NCBI GenBank assembly: GCA_944388265.1
Contig: CALXIC010000236.1
Coordinates: 1 to 34,740, forward strand
Length of the DNA stretch: 34,740 nucleotides
Reading direction: 5' to 3'
Source: an uncultured Clostridia bacterium
GTDB lineage: Bacteria > Bacillota > Clostridia > Oscillospirales > Ruminococcaceae
The notes beneath the pieces were generated by a model. That model had not been told where the DNA came from, ran no database searches, and saw only the letters and a list, made by a program, of their open reading frames with translations. A program made the translations under genes and the position numbers. Positions 17,485-24,387 of this stretch are shown piece by piece (positions within the stretch are counted from its first letter, which is position 1; every line of letters begins with the position of its first letter).

Positions 17485-18618
17485 CTACGCTCCGTTCTCC
17501 GGGATGACCGTGGTTTCCTCCACGAGCGCACCGTCCCGGATTTGAAAAATTTTTCCTTCCTCCAGACGGAAGGTGTTGTAAATATCGCAGCAGGTGATGA
17601 ACACCTGTTTCGTTTTGACGTGGTTTAAGATATAGTGCTGACGGGTGGCGTCGAGTTCACTCATCACGTCGTCCAATAAAATCACCGGCGCTTCTCCGGT
17701 GATGCGCTGCAAAAGCTCCGCTTCCGCCAGTTTTAAGAGCAAAACGGCGCTGCGCTGCTGCCCCTGCGAGCCGTAGTTTTTCACCGGAAGCCCTTTTAAG
17801 AAGAGCCCCAGATCGTCGCGGTGGATGCCCGCCGTCGTGTGGCAAAACCTCGCGTCGACATCGAGCGTCTCCGACAGCTTTTGTTCATAGGTTTCGATGA
17901 ACGCATCCTCGTAACTGGTGACCTCTTCGGGGTGCTCAAAGACGGTGGACTGGTAGGTGATCGAAAAATCATCCGCACCGGTCATCCCCTCGTAAAGCTT
18001 TGCCGCCACGCGGGAGAGCTTTTGCACGTAGTCGTTTCGGTAGATGTGTAGGATGGTGCCGAGCTTGGCGAGCTGTTCGTCCCAGATGAAGAGCGTCCCC
18101 CGCATCGACGGGCGGCGTTCCAGTTCCTTCAAGAGGGAATTGCGTTGGTCGAGCACCTTTTCGTATTTGTCGAGGTATTCGCGGTACTGCGGGCGCAGCT
18201 GGGTGATCGCGTCGTCCAAAAAGCGGCGCCGTCCGGCGGGCGAGCCCTTCACCAGATCGAGGTCATCCGGGGAAAAGATCACCCCGTAAAAATGCCCCGC
18301 AAACTCCGAGGCGGATTTGAGCGGCACCTGGTTGAAGCGAAAGCGCCGGCGGGACCCCAGGCGCATCTCCATCGTCTGTTCGCGCTGGGCGTCGGCGAAG
18401 GAGAGGGACAGATCGGCAAACGGTTCGTCAAAGCGCACCAGTTCCGATGCTTTTGCCCCCCGAAAGCTCTGATTCCCGGTAAACAGCCAGATCGCTTCGA
18501 GGATGTTGGTCTTTCCCTGGGCGTTGTCGCCATAGATAATATTGACATGTTCGCCGCAGCTTAGTTCCAATTCCCGCAGATTTCGGTAATTTTTCAGTGC
18601 CAAACGGGTGAGCTTCAA
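17485..18618 (-). CDS. recF: DNA replication/repair protein RecF
   Basis: RecF is an SMC-like ATPase that with RecO and RecR loads RecA at gapped DNA. The 377-residue protein has the N-terminal MKLTRLALKNYRNLRELEL, Walker A GDNAQGKT (30-37), the RecF-specific region GVIFSPDDLDLVKGSPAGRRRFLD, the ABC signature YGSQGQQRSAVLLLKLAEAEL and Walker B PVILLDDVMSELDATR. It starts with TTG at 18618, supported by AGGGGA 7 bases before it; no ATG fits better. It is 12 bp from the S4 gene and 1 bp from remB, a compact operon. Confidence 0.97.
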   Translation of the reverse strand: MKLTRLALKNYRNLRELELSCGEHVNIIYGDNAQGKTNILEAIWLFTGNQSFRGAKASELVRFDEPFADLSLSFADAQREQTMEMRLGSRRRFRFNQVPLKSASEFAGHFYGVIFSPDDLDLVKGSPAGRRRFLDDAITQLRPQYREYLDKYEKVLDQRNSLLKELERRPSMRGTLFIWDEQLAKLGTILHIYRNDYVQKLSRVAAKLYEGMTGADDFSITYQSTVFEHPEEVTSYEDAFIETYEQKLSETLDVDARFCHTTAGIHRDDLGLFLKGLPVKNYGSQGQQRSAVLLLKLAEAELLQRITGEAPVILLDDVMSELDATRQHYILNHVKTKQVFITCCDIYNTFRLEEGKIFQIRDGALVEETTVIPENGA

Positions 18619-18630
18619 GCCGATTTCCCC

Positions 18631-18837
18631 TTATTCAATCGTAAATTCGTGCCCCAAAAGCTCAATATGATCGCCCGGGCGCAGTTTTTTGCCCCGCATG
18701 GTGCACACTTCCCCGTTGACGGACACACATCCCCCGGCAACCAGTTCCTTGGCGTGGCCGCCCGTTTCGGCGACGCCCACATACTTCAGAAACTGATCGA
18801 GCTTGATATATTCGGTTTTGATGGCAATGGTCTTCAT
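18631..18837 (-). CDS. yaaA: Small S4-domain RNA-binding protein (YaaA-like)
   Basis: The 68-residue protein consists of one S4 RNA-binding domain: [51 protein letters not shown]. This is the small ribosome-associated type that lies between dnaN and recF in most Bacillota (B. subtilis yaaA/rlbA). ATG 18837 is 4 bp beyond the dnaN stop, with AAAGGA inside the dnaN end as ribosome-binding site. A role in ribosome assembly is suggested by the family; not shown here. Confidence 0.9.
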   Translation of the reverse strand: MKTIAIKTEYIKLDQFLKYVGVAETGGHAKELVAGGCVSVNGEVCTMRGKKLRPGDHIELLGHEFTIE

Positions 18838-18841
18838 ACAA

Positions 18842-19954
18842 TCAGTCCTTTAAACGAATCGGCAGCACGAGGAAGAGGAAATCGTCCCCATCCACCGGCA
18901 CCAGCTTGATCGGCGAAAGCGGCCCGCTCATTTCGAGCAGCAATTCGTCGCAGCTGCTGGCCTTCAGTGCGTCTGCCATGTATTTGTTGTTAAAGCCGAT
19001 GCGGATATCTTCGCCCTCTTTTTCGGCCAAGAAGGAATCCTGCAATTTCCCAAGAGTGGTTTCGCAGTTTAAGCGCACCACTTCGCCGGAAAATTCGCAT
19101 TTGATCGGGCTTTTTGCGCGGTCGTTGATGATGATCGACGCGCGGTTGATGCTGTTTAAGAAATCGCGCACCGAGACGCGCACCTTCGTCTTGTAGCCTT
19201 TGGGAATCGCGTTGTTGTAATCGAGGAAATCCCCTTCCAGCAAACGGGAGGTGATGTGATAGCCGTTGATGGTAAAGATGATGTGCTTCGAGGAAACGCG
19301 GATCTGCATCTGCGGATGTTCTTCCTCGTCGTTCATCTTGGCCAGAATCTTTTGAATTTCATTCAAGGTCTTGCCCGGCACGATGAAACGGAATTCTTCG
19401 TCGGTCATGACCGGCTGTTTTTTCATCGCCATGCGGTAGCCGTCCACCGACACCACCGACAGCATGCCCCCTTCCAGTTCAAACAGGGAACCGGTGTACA
19501 CCGGAGTCTGTTCGGTCTGCGCGACGGCAAACAGCGTCTGCGCGATCATGTCGCGGAAGCCTTCCTGATCGACGGAGATTTCATGATCCTTGGCGATCAT
19601 CGGCATTTCGGGGTAATCCTCCGCCGAAAGACCCAAAATCGTAAATTCGACGTTGCCCCCCTGAATCAGAGTGAGCAGTTTGTCATCGGAAGAAAAGGAG
19701 AGTTCCCCTGCCGGCATGCGGTTGACGATGGAACCCAGACGGGTGGCGTCAATAATAATCGTGCCGTTTTCCATGCCATGCACCGGAATGGTTTTGGTGA
19801 TTCCCAGTTCCAGATTGTACCCCGTCATGGTGAGGGTATTTTCCTTGCATTCCATCAAAATCCCTTCGAGTGCAATCAGGTTGGATTTGGAGACGGCAAG
19901 CGACACGTTGTTGACGGCTTCACATAAGGCCGATTTGTCGCAGGTGAATTTCAT
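18842..19954 (-). CDS. dnaN: DNA polymerase III beta subunit (sliding clamp)
   Basis: DnaN is the ring-shaped processivity clamp of the replicative polymerase. The 370-residue protein shows the three-domain pattern: [72 protein letters not shown] (clamp core) and the C-terminal [21 protein letters not shown], which forms the partner-binding pocket. ATG 19954 follows AAAGGAG by 9 bases; an open frame upstream to 20017 has no clamp sequence. Its leader carries two CGGATGT palindromes. It is the first gene leftward from oriC. Confidence 0.98.
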   Translation of the reverse strand: MKFTCDKSALCEAVNNVSLAVSKSNLIALEGILMECKENTLTMTGYNLELGITKTIPVHGMENGTIIIDATRLGSIVNRMPAGELSFSSDDKLLTLIQGGNVEFTILGLSAEDYPEMPMIAKDHEISVDQEGFRDMIAQTLFAVAQTEQTPVYTGSLFELEGGMLSVVSVDGYRMAMKKQPVMTDEEFRFIVPGKTLNEIQKILAKMNDEEEHPQMQIRVSSKHIIFTINGYHITSRLLEGDFLDYNNAIPKGYKTKVRVSVRDFLNSINRASIIINDRAKSPIKCEFSGEVVRLNCETTLGKLQDSFLAEKEGEDIRIGFNNKYMADALKASSCDELLLEMSGPLSPIKLVPVDGDDFLFLVLPIRLKD

Positions 19955-19974
19955 AGAGCAAAACTCCTTTCCTG

Positions 19975-20029
19975 ACATTTGGCCGGATGTTGTTTTCCTG
20001 CGAAGAGTTTTACACATCCGGTCGGATGT
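19975..20029 (-). promoter_or_regulatory. Two inverted repeats in the dnaN leader
   Basis: ACATCCG-GT-CGGATGT at 20014-20029 is a perfect 7-bp inverted repeat. ACATTTGG-CCGGATGT at 19975-19990 is a related imperfect one with the same CGGATGT half. Their centres are 39 bp apart, near four helical turns. They may be an operator pair or RNA hairpins in the dnaN 5' leader. Confidence 0.45.
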
Positions 20030-20042
20030 ACTCTCTATCCTG

Positions 20043-20082
20043 CCAAAAATAACATCATATAAAATAAATAATAAATAAAATT
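20043..20082. other. AT-rich DNA unwinding element
   Basis: About 40 bp are almost only A and T (AAAATAACATCATATAAAAT followed by AAATAATAAATAAAATT). The stretch lies between dnaN and the DnaA-trio, in surroundings that are GC-rich. This is where duplex opening is expected. Confidence 0.75.
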
Positions 20083-20090
20083 CGTCGTTG

Positions 20091-20120
20091 TATTAGTAGG
20101 CCGGTGGAATTGGTGGAAAA
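20091..20120 (+). other. DnaA-trio-like element next to two abutting DnaA boxes
   Basis: TATTAGTAG (20091-20099) read 3' to 5' is GAT-GAT-TAT, the repeated G/A-A-T/A triplet of DnaA-trios. It is followed by G-CC and two directly adjoining boxes, GGTGGAATT (20103-20111) and GGTGGAAAA (20112-20120). Order and polarity (boxes, GC spacer, trios, AT-rich stretch) match the B. subtilis basal unwinding system. Confidence 0.65.
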
Positions 20121-20210
20121 AGTCCGTTTTCCCCTTGAACGCGGCCTTTTTTGGGACGAAAAACCTGGCGGAAAAAGCGGTCGAAAACTTGTGGAAACGG
20201 TGGAATGATT

Positions 20211-20234
20211 TTTTCCACGTGAAAAAGTGGAAAA
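20211..20234. other. Inverted DnaA-box pair containing a parS-like core
   Basis: TTTTCCAC (20211-20218) faces GTGGAAAA (20227-20234) over an 8-bp spacer. The left box merges into TTTTCCACGTGAAAAA, which differs at only two of 16 positions from the parS consensus TGTTNCACGTGAAACA. Confidence 0.6.
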
Positions 20235-20311
20235 CGTTTCCGTGGAAGCACGGTGGAAAGGTTTTTCCGTTTTGTGGAAGACTCAGCCGGTTTTCCACCG
20301 AAAAAGTAGGG

Positions 20312-20336
20312 TTTTCCACATTGATTCTGTGGAAAA
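20312..20336. other. Two perfect DnaA boxes face to face
   Basis: TTTTCCACA (20312-20320) and TGTGGAAAA (20328-20336) are exact inverted copies separated by 7 bp. Another box, AGTGGAAAA, follows immediately at 20337-20345. Confidence 0.8.
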
Positions 20337-20400
20337 AGTGGAAAACTTGGGGAAAATTCGTCCGTTTTCCGAAGAATCCGACGCGATTTGGCCAAAAAAA

Positions 20401-21846
20401 TTATTTGCTGCGGATGTTTTTCACAATGTCCTCGACGATCGCTTTGGTTTTCGGATCGGTGTCGATCTTCTTTTTGATCGTCTTGAGGGAATAAACGATG
20501 GTCGAGTGGTCGCGTCCGCCGAATTCGTTGCCGATGGCTTCCTGCGACATGCCCGTCAGCTCATGGACAATATAAATGGAAACCTGTCTCGCCAGCGGGA
20601 TCATGCCGGATTTCTTCTTGGAACGGATGTCCTCCGCCGAGATGTCGTAGGTTTTGGCGACTTCCTCGATGATGCGGTCCACCGTGTAGGGGATGGGCTG
20701 GTTTTCGTTGTTTAAAATTTCCCGCACGACCGAATTGGCGATGTTGATGGTCGGTTTGGCGCCGCCGTAGGTCTGGTGCGCCTTGAGTTTTTTGACGGCT
20801 CCCTCCAGCTGACGGATGTTGCTCTTGAGTTTGTCCGCCAACAGATCGCAGATTTCGGGGCTCAGTTCCAGATTCAAAAGCGACGCCTTGCGCTGGATGA
20901 TCGCCACGCGGGTTTCGTATTCCGGATAGGTGATGTCCGCCAAAAGCCCCCATTCAAACCGGTTTTTCAAACGGTCTTCGAGGGTTTTGATCTCCTTGGG
21001 CGGACGGTCGGAGGTGATGACGATCTGTTTGCCGTACTGGTGCAGTTCATTGAAGGTGTGGAAAAATTCTTCCTGCATCTGCGTCTTGCCGGCGATGAAC
21101 TGGATGTCGTCGATCATCAAAAGGTCCGCCTTGCGGTATTTCTGGCGGAATTCCTCCATGTTCTTTTTGGAGATGGAGGTAATCAGTTCATTGATGAAGG
21201 TTTCACTGGTAATATAAATGATATGCGCAATTGGATTATTTTTTTGATAATCGTGGCTGATGGCGCGCAGCAAGTGGGTCTTGCCCAAACCGGACGGACC
21301 GTAAATAAACAGCGGATTATAAGGAAGCGTTTCCGACTGGCCGATTTTTTGCTGCGAAACGGCGCGGCAGGCGGCATACGCAAAGCGGTTGGACTCCCCG
21401 ACGATGAAGGTATCGAAGGTGAATTCATACTTTGCGTTGCGGAAGGAGTCGATGAGGGTCGTTTCCGTTTCCTGCAGCAGATTGAGTAAATCCGGATTCA
21501 CGCCCAGATCGTTGTCCGACGGTTCCTCTTCGGGCTGCGGCGGTTCAGCGGGCCGGACAGGCGCGGCTTCCGCCGGTTCTTTGCCGGCGATGCACAGCGT
21601 GATCTGCACCGGGAACCCCATCACCGATTCAAAGGTGTTTTCCAGCAGCGGGATGTGGTGGGTTTGGATCATATTCAAATGAAATTCACTCGGCACCGAA
21701 AGGAGCACGTTGTTTCCGGTCATACTGACGATCTGCAGCGGACGGATCCAGACATTATAAGCCGTTTCCGATGTTTGTGGCTGCTCTTTGCACAATGCTT
21801 TGACGTAGTCAAAAATATCCTGGATCGAATCCATCGAGACACTCAT
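20401..21846 (-). CDS. dnaA: Chromosomal replication initiator protein DnaA
   Basis: DnaA binds the boxes at oriC, opens the duplex and loads the helicase. The 481-residue protein has domain I (about 1-90), a Pro/Glu-rich linker II (91-115), AAA+ domain III with Walker A GPSGLGKT (183-190) and Walker B LLMIDDIQF (242-250), and DNA-binding domain IV with the family signature GGRDHSTIVYS (443-453). ATG 21846 has AAGGAG 7 bases upstream. It has its own strong promoter and a single-gene transcript that runs into oriC. A DnaA box at 22055 lies about 90 bp upstream of this promoter, compatible with autoregulation. Confidence 0.99.
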   Translation of the reverse strand: MSVSMDSIQDIFDYVKALCKEQPQTSETAYNVWIRPLQIVSMTGNNVLLSVPSEFHLNMIQTHHIPLLENTFESVMGFPVQITLCIAGKEPAEAAPVRPAEPPQPEEEPSDNDLGVNPDLLNLLQETETTLIDSFRNAKYEFTFDTFIVGESNRFAYAACRAVSQQKIGQSETLPYNPLFIYGPSGLGKTHLLRAISHDYQKNNPIAHIIYITSETFINELITSISKKNMEEFRQKYRKADLLMIDDIQFIAGKTQMQEEFFHTFNELHQYGKQIVITSDRPPKEIKTLEDRLKNRFEWGLLADITYPEYETRVAIIQRKASLLNLELSPEICDLLADKLKSNIRQLEGAVKKLKAHQTYGGAKPTINIANSVVREILNNENQPIPYTVDRIIEEVAKTYDISAEDIRSKKKSGMIPLARQVSIYIVHELTGMSQEAIGNEFGGRDHSTIVYSLKTIKKKIDTDPKTKAIVEDIVKNIRSK

Positions 21847-21933
21847 AGTGACACTCCTTGTATGAAATCAACAGCAGAAAAGTCCTGCCCAATGGGTTTT
21901 GATGGGCAGAAGGCGCTATTTTTAGATAGTATC

Positions 21934-21962
21934 ATTATAGCAAAAATCGAAGAGGAGTTCAA
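21934..21962 (-). promoter_or_regulatory. dnaA promoter and structured leader
   Basis: The minus strand reads TTGAAC (21962-21957), a 17-bp spacer and TATAAT (21939-21934) with an extended -10 (TGCTATAAT). The resulting leader of about 80 bases contains an inverted repeat TGCCCA / TGGGCA at 21886-21908. Confidence 0.85.
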
Positions 21963-22054
21963 ATGATTTTTCATTTTTTTTGAAACTTTCGTTTTTTTGC
22001 ACAGCTTTTCGTTTAGCGGAGCAAAAACATGCCGAATTTCGCTTAAGGTGCAAA

Positions 22055-22063
22055 TGTGGAAAA
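22055..22063 (-). other. DnaA box in the dnaA-rpmH gap
   Basis: TGTGGAAAA is an exact match to the box form used in oriC. The 469-bp dnaA-rpmH gap (21847-22315) otherwise holds the two divergent promoters and AT-rich sequence without a gene. The box may belong to a second, upstream origin segment as in B. subtilis. Confidence 0.65.
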
Positions 22064-22187
22064 GCCCCAAAATCGAGTTTCTGTCCAAAAAACGAAAAAT
22101 AGAACGCGTCTTTTTCTTTCATTTTTTGTTTGACGGGCGCTGCATGAAGAAAATGCCAAAAAATTGCAAAAAAATGCCCAAAAACCC

Positions 22188-22217
22188 TTGACAAAACCAA
22201 AGTTTATCCTTTATAAT
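22188..22217 (+). promoter_or_regulatory. rpmH promoter
   Basis: TTGACA (22188-22193), an 18-bp spacer and TATAAT (22212-22217) are both perfect consensus hexamers. A leader of about 90 bases follows, with a CTCTG-CAGAG hairpin near 22235-22250. Confidence 0.88.
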
Positions 22218-22315
22218 AAATTTTCGCAGGGTTTCTCTGTTTTTGCAGAGGAATGAATCATTGAGAGATCAAAGAAGTTTGATAACCATTCTCACGTTTG
22301 AGAGGAGGGCGACCC

Positions 22316-22450
22316 ATGAAAAGAACCTATCAGCCGAAGAAACTGCAGAGAAAGAAAGAACATGGCTTCCGTAAAAGAATGTCTACTTCCAATGGTAGAA
22401 AAGTTCTTGCTCGCAGACGCGCAAAAGGCAGAAAACAGCTGACTCACTAA
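22316..22450 (+). CDS. rpmH: 50S ribosomal protein L34
   Basis: The 44-residue, highly basic protein [20 protein letters not shown]... to [13 protein letters not shown] matches L34 along its whole length, including the invariant GFRxRM-STxxGRKVLxRRRAKGR pattern. GAGGAGGG precedes ATG 22316 by 8 bases. It diverges from dnaA and begins the classic rpmH-rnpA order. Two hairpins separate it from rnpA, which may let L34 be made in excess over RNase P protein. Confidence 0.99.
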   Translation: MKRTYQPKKLQRKKEHGFRKRMSTSNGRKVLARRRAKGRKQLTH

Positions 22451-22462
22451 GAGAATCATGGC

Positions 22463-22497
22463 TAGACTGCGCCAAACGGTGCAGTCTATTCGTTTTT
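22463..22497 (+). terminator. First hairpin after rpmH
   Basis: TAGACTGCGCC pairs with GGTGCAGTCTA (one G-T pair) over the loop AAAC. TTCGTTTTT follows. It is an imperfect U-tract, so probably a partial terminator. Confidence 0.65.
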
Positions 22498-22519
22498 CGT
22501 TCCCAGGATAACAACGAAT

Positions 22520-22574
22520 AACCACAAAAAGTCCTGCCGGGAGAAGTCCCTGCAGCTGCTTTTTGTGGTTTTTT
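22520..22574 (+). terminator. Second hairpin between rpmH and rnpA, with T-tract
   Basis: AACCACAAAAAG pairs perfectly with CTTTTTGTGGTT (12 bp). It encloses a GC-rich 27-base region that can form its own small stem (GGGAGAAGTCCC). Six T end the element, 41 bp before the rnpA start. Confidence 0.7.
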
Positions 22575-22615
22575 GTTGGAGTCGAGTCTGCACCACATCC
22601 AAAGGAGGGACTCTG

Positions 22616-22975
22616 ATGCGTTCGATGGTGACGCTCAAATTGAATAAGGAATTTAAGCGCGCCTACTATCGGGGACGTTTTCGGTCGTCTCCGGTGCTGA
22701 CGAGCTATCTGATCCCCAACGGACGGGGCATCAACCGCGTGGGCATTACCACTCCGAAGAAGATGGGCAATGCCGTCGCGCGCAGCCGTGCGCGGCGCGT
22801 GATCCGCGCGGCGTATGTGTCGGTGCGGGAGCGGCTTTCGTTTCCGCAGGGGTATGATCTGGTGTTTGTGGCGCGGGACAAAACTCCCGCCGCCAAGTCC
22901 ACCGATCTGGCCCGGGTGATGGAAAAACAGCTTTACGCCTTGATTCACGACAAGCCGCGGAAAAAGAAGGGATAA
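22616..22975 (+). CDS. rnpA: Ribonuclease P protein component
   Basis: RnpA is the protein cofactor that helps the RNase P RNA remove 5' leaders from tRNA precursors. The 119-residue basic protein shows LNKEFKRAYYRGRF at the N-terminus, VGITTPKKMGNAVARSRARRVIRAAY (the conserved RNR-like motif, here ARSRARR) and GYDLVFVARDKT. ATG 22616 is chosen because AAAGGAGG lies 7 bases upstream; the frame opens earlier but has no RnpA sequence. yidD follows after one base, so translation is coupled. Confidence 0.97.
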   Translation: MRSMVTLKLNKEFKRAYYRGRFRSSPVLTSYLIPNGRGINRVGITTPKKMGNAVARSRARRVIRAAYVSVRERLSFPQGYDLVFVARDKTPAAKSTDLARVMEKQLYALIHDKPRKKKG

Positions 22976-22976
22976 G

Positions 22977-23240
22977 ATGCGGCATCTGTTGATACTATTG
23001 ATTCGCTTTTACCAGAAGATCATTTCCCCGATGAAAGGGCAACCCTGCTGCCGCTTTTATCCGAGCTGTTCTGCGTATGCGGTGAAAGCGCTTAAAGAGC
23101 ACGGCGCGATCAAGGGCACCATTTTGGCGGTCTGGCGGCTGTGCCGGTGCAATCCGTGGAACGTCGGCGGCATCGATTATGTGCCGCGCACCTTCAAGCT
23201 GGTGCCGTTTCGCGGAAACAATCATGAAAAGAACCTGTAA
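22977..23240 (+). CDS. yidD: Membrane protein insertion efficiency factor YidD
   Basis: The 87-residue protein has an N-terminal amphipathic/hydrophobic stretch (MRHLLILLIRFYQKIISP) and the family core CCRFYPSCSAYAVKALKEHGAIKG...RLCRCNPWNVGGIDYVP, with the conserved cysteines. YidD sits at the membrane and assists YidC-dependent insertion. It lies between rnpA and yidC as in most bacteria; AGAAGGGA before ATG 22977 lies within the end of rnpA. Confidence 0.96.
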   Translation: MRHLLILLIRFYQKIISPMKGQPCCRFYPSCSAYAVKALKEHGAIKGTILAVWRLCRCNPWNVGGIDYVPRTFKLVPFRGNNHEKNL

Positions 23241-23261
23241 ATCCAAAGGAGATTTAGACCC

Positions 23262-24365
23262 ATGTCGATTATTGCTACCCCGCTTGGCTGGATCATGTCG
23301 TGGATGTATGAGATCATCCAAAACTATGGGATTGTGCTCATTCTGTTTACGTTTTTGATCCGTCTGCTGCTTTTTCCGCTGAACATCAAACAGCAGAAGG
23401 GCACCGCGAAGATGTCGCTTTTGCAGCCGAAGATGGACAAGCTGCAGAAAAAATACGGCAAAGACAAGGCCCGTTATCAGGAAGAGCTGATGAAGCTCTA
23501 TGAAGAAGAGGGCTATAACCCGATGGCGAGCTGCTGGCCGCTGCTGTTCCAGATGATTTTCCTGTTCGGGATCATCGAAGTGGTGTACCGTCCGCTGCGC
23601 TACATGCTGGGCATTTCGACCGACGCCATTTCGGCGGCAACCAATATTCTGACCGAAGCCGGCGAAAAGGTGAGCGGCTCCAACGCACAGCTGGTGCTGG
23701 TCAACATCCTGCAGGGAAACGAAACCTCTTACAGTGCCGACGTCATTCAGAAACTCAAAGACTGCTTTGACCCGCAGGCGCTCGACGCCATCATGAACTT
23801 CAACATGCACTGCTTCGGCTTGAACCTCGGCGAGGTGCCGACCTTTGCATGGCCGATCATCCTGCTGCCGATTTTGTCGGGCGTCACCTCGCTGGCGGTT
23901 TCGATTCTGTCGGTGCGTCAGCAGAAACGCAACGGCATGTCCAAAGAACAGCAGAAGACGATGAACTCGATGAACGTGGTCATGTACCTCATGCCGCTGA
24001 TGTCGGTGTGGTTTGCATTTTCGCTGCCGTCGGGCGTTATGTTCTACTGGATTGCGTCCAACGTCTTCTCCTTCCTGCAGACCTTTGTACTGTATAAATT
24101 CTATACGCCGGAACGCATGCGCGCGATCGCGGAAAAGGAAAGCCAGAAACGCAAAAAGAATCCGTCGCGCTATCAGCAGGCGATGCGGGATGCCCGCCGC
24201 GCACAGGCGCTCAAGGAAGGGCGCACCTTTGACGAAAGCGGGGTAAACCTCGACGACGAGGATGCCGCGGATGAAGCGCCCAAGAAGGAACCCACCGCCG
24301 CGGAACGCATTGCAGAAGCGAGAAAGCGCATGGCGGAAAAATACGGCGACGAATACGACGATTGA
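23262..24365 (+). CDS. yidC: YidC/Oxa1 family membrane protein insertase
   Basis: The insertase places membrane proteins into the bilayer with or without SecYEG. The 367-residue protein has the Bacillota-type core: helix 1 YGIVLILFTFLIRLLLFPLNIKQQK with the conserved Arg in the hydrophilic groove, the cytoplasmic hairpin MDKLQKKYGKDKARYQEELMKLYEEEGYNP, then TM helices including LMPLMSVWFAFSLPSGVMFYWIASN. A charged C-terminal tail follows, as in ribosome-binding members. No lipobox is seen at the N-terminus, unlike SpoIIIJ of Bacilli. AAAGGAG precedes ATG 23262. It is followed by jag as usual. Confidence 0.97.
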   Translation: MSIIATPLGWIMSWMYEIIQNYGIVLILFTFLIRLLLFPLNIKQQKGTAKMSLLQPKMDKLQKKYGKDKARYQEELMKLYEEEGYNPMASCWPLLFQMIFLFGIIEVVYRPLRYMLGISTDAISAATNILTEAGEKVSGSNAQLVLVNILQGNETSYSADVIQKLKDCFDPQALDAIMNFNMHCFGLNLGEVPTFAWPIILLPILSGVTSLAVSILSVRQQKRNGMSKEQQKTMNSMNVVMYLMPLMSVWFAFSLPSGVMFYWIASNVFSFLQTFVLYKFYTPERMRAIAEKESQKRKKNPSRYQQAMRDARRAQALKEGRTFDESGVNLDDEDAADEAPKKEPTAAERIAEARKRMAEKYGDEYDD

Positions 24366-24387
24366 TGGAAATAAAGAGGGATTCAAA

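Larger units (their letters stand above)
20030..20400. other. oriC: Chromosomal replication origin (oriC), dnaN-dnaA intergenic region
   Basis: No gene is present in this stretch. It contains an AT-rich segment beside dnaN, a trio-like element, and at least ten sequences matching or nearly matching TTTTCCACA/TGTGGAAAA, including 20103, 20112, 20190, 20211, 20226, 20252, 20273, 20291, 20312, 20328 and 20337. These are DnaA boxes in the form used by GC-richer Clostridia (TTTTCCACA instead of TTATCCACA). The arrangement resembles the B. subtilis dnaA-dnaN origin segment. Gene orientation switches near here, as expected at an origin. Confidence 0.92.

Noticed and set aside
20043-20400. Repeated TGTGGAAAA-like words as a CRISPR array or tandem repeat.
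   Set aside because: The repeat units are 9 bp, degenerate, in both orientations and irregularly spaced; they are DnaA boxes.
22016-22187. Possible small gene or stable RNA in the AT-rich part of the dnaA-rpmH gap.
   Set aside because: Short frames are Lys/Phe-rich by composition only, with no ribosome-binding site, no strong hairpin and no tRNA or 4.5S-like structure. Only a DnaA box is supported.
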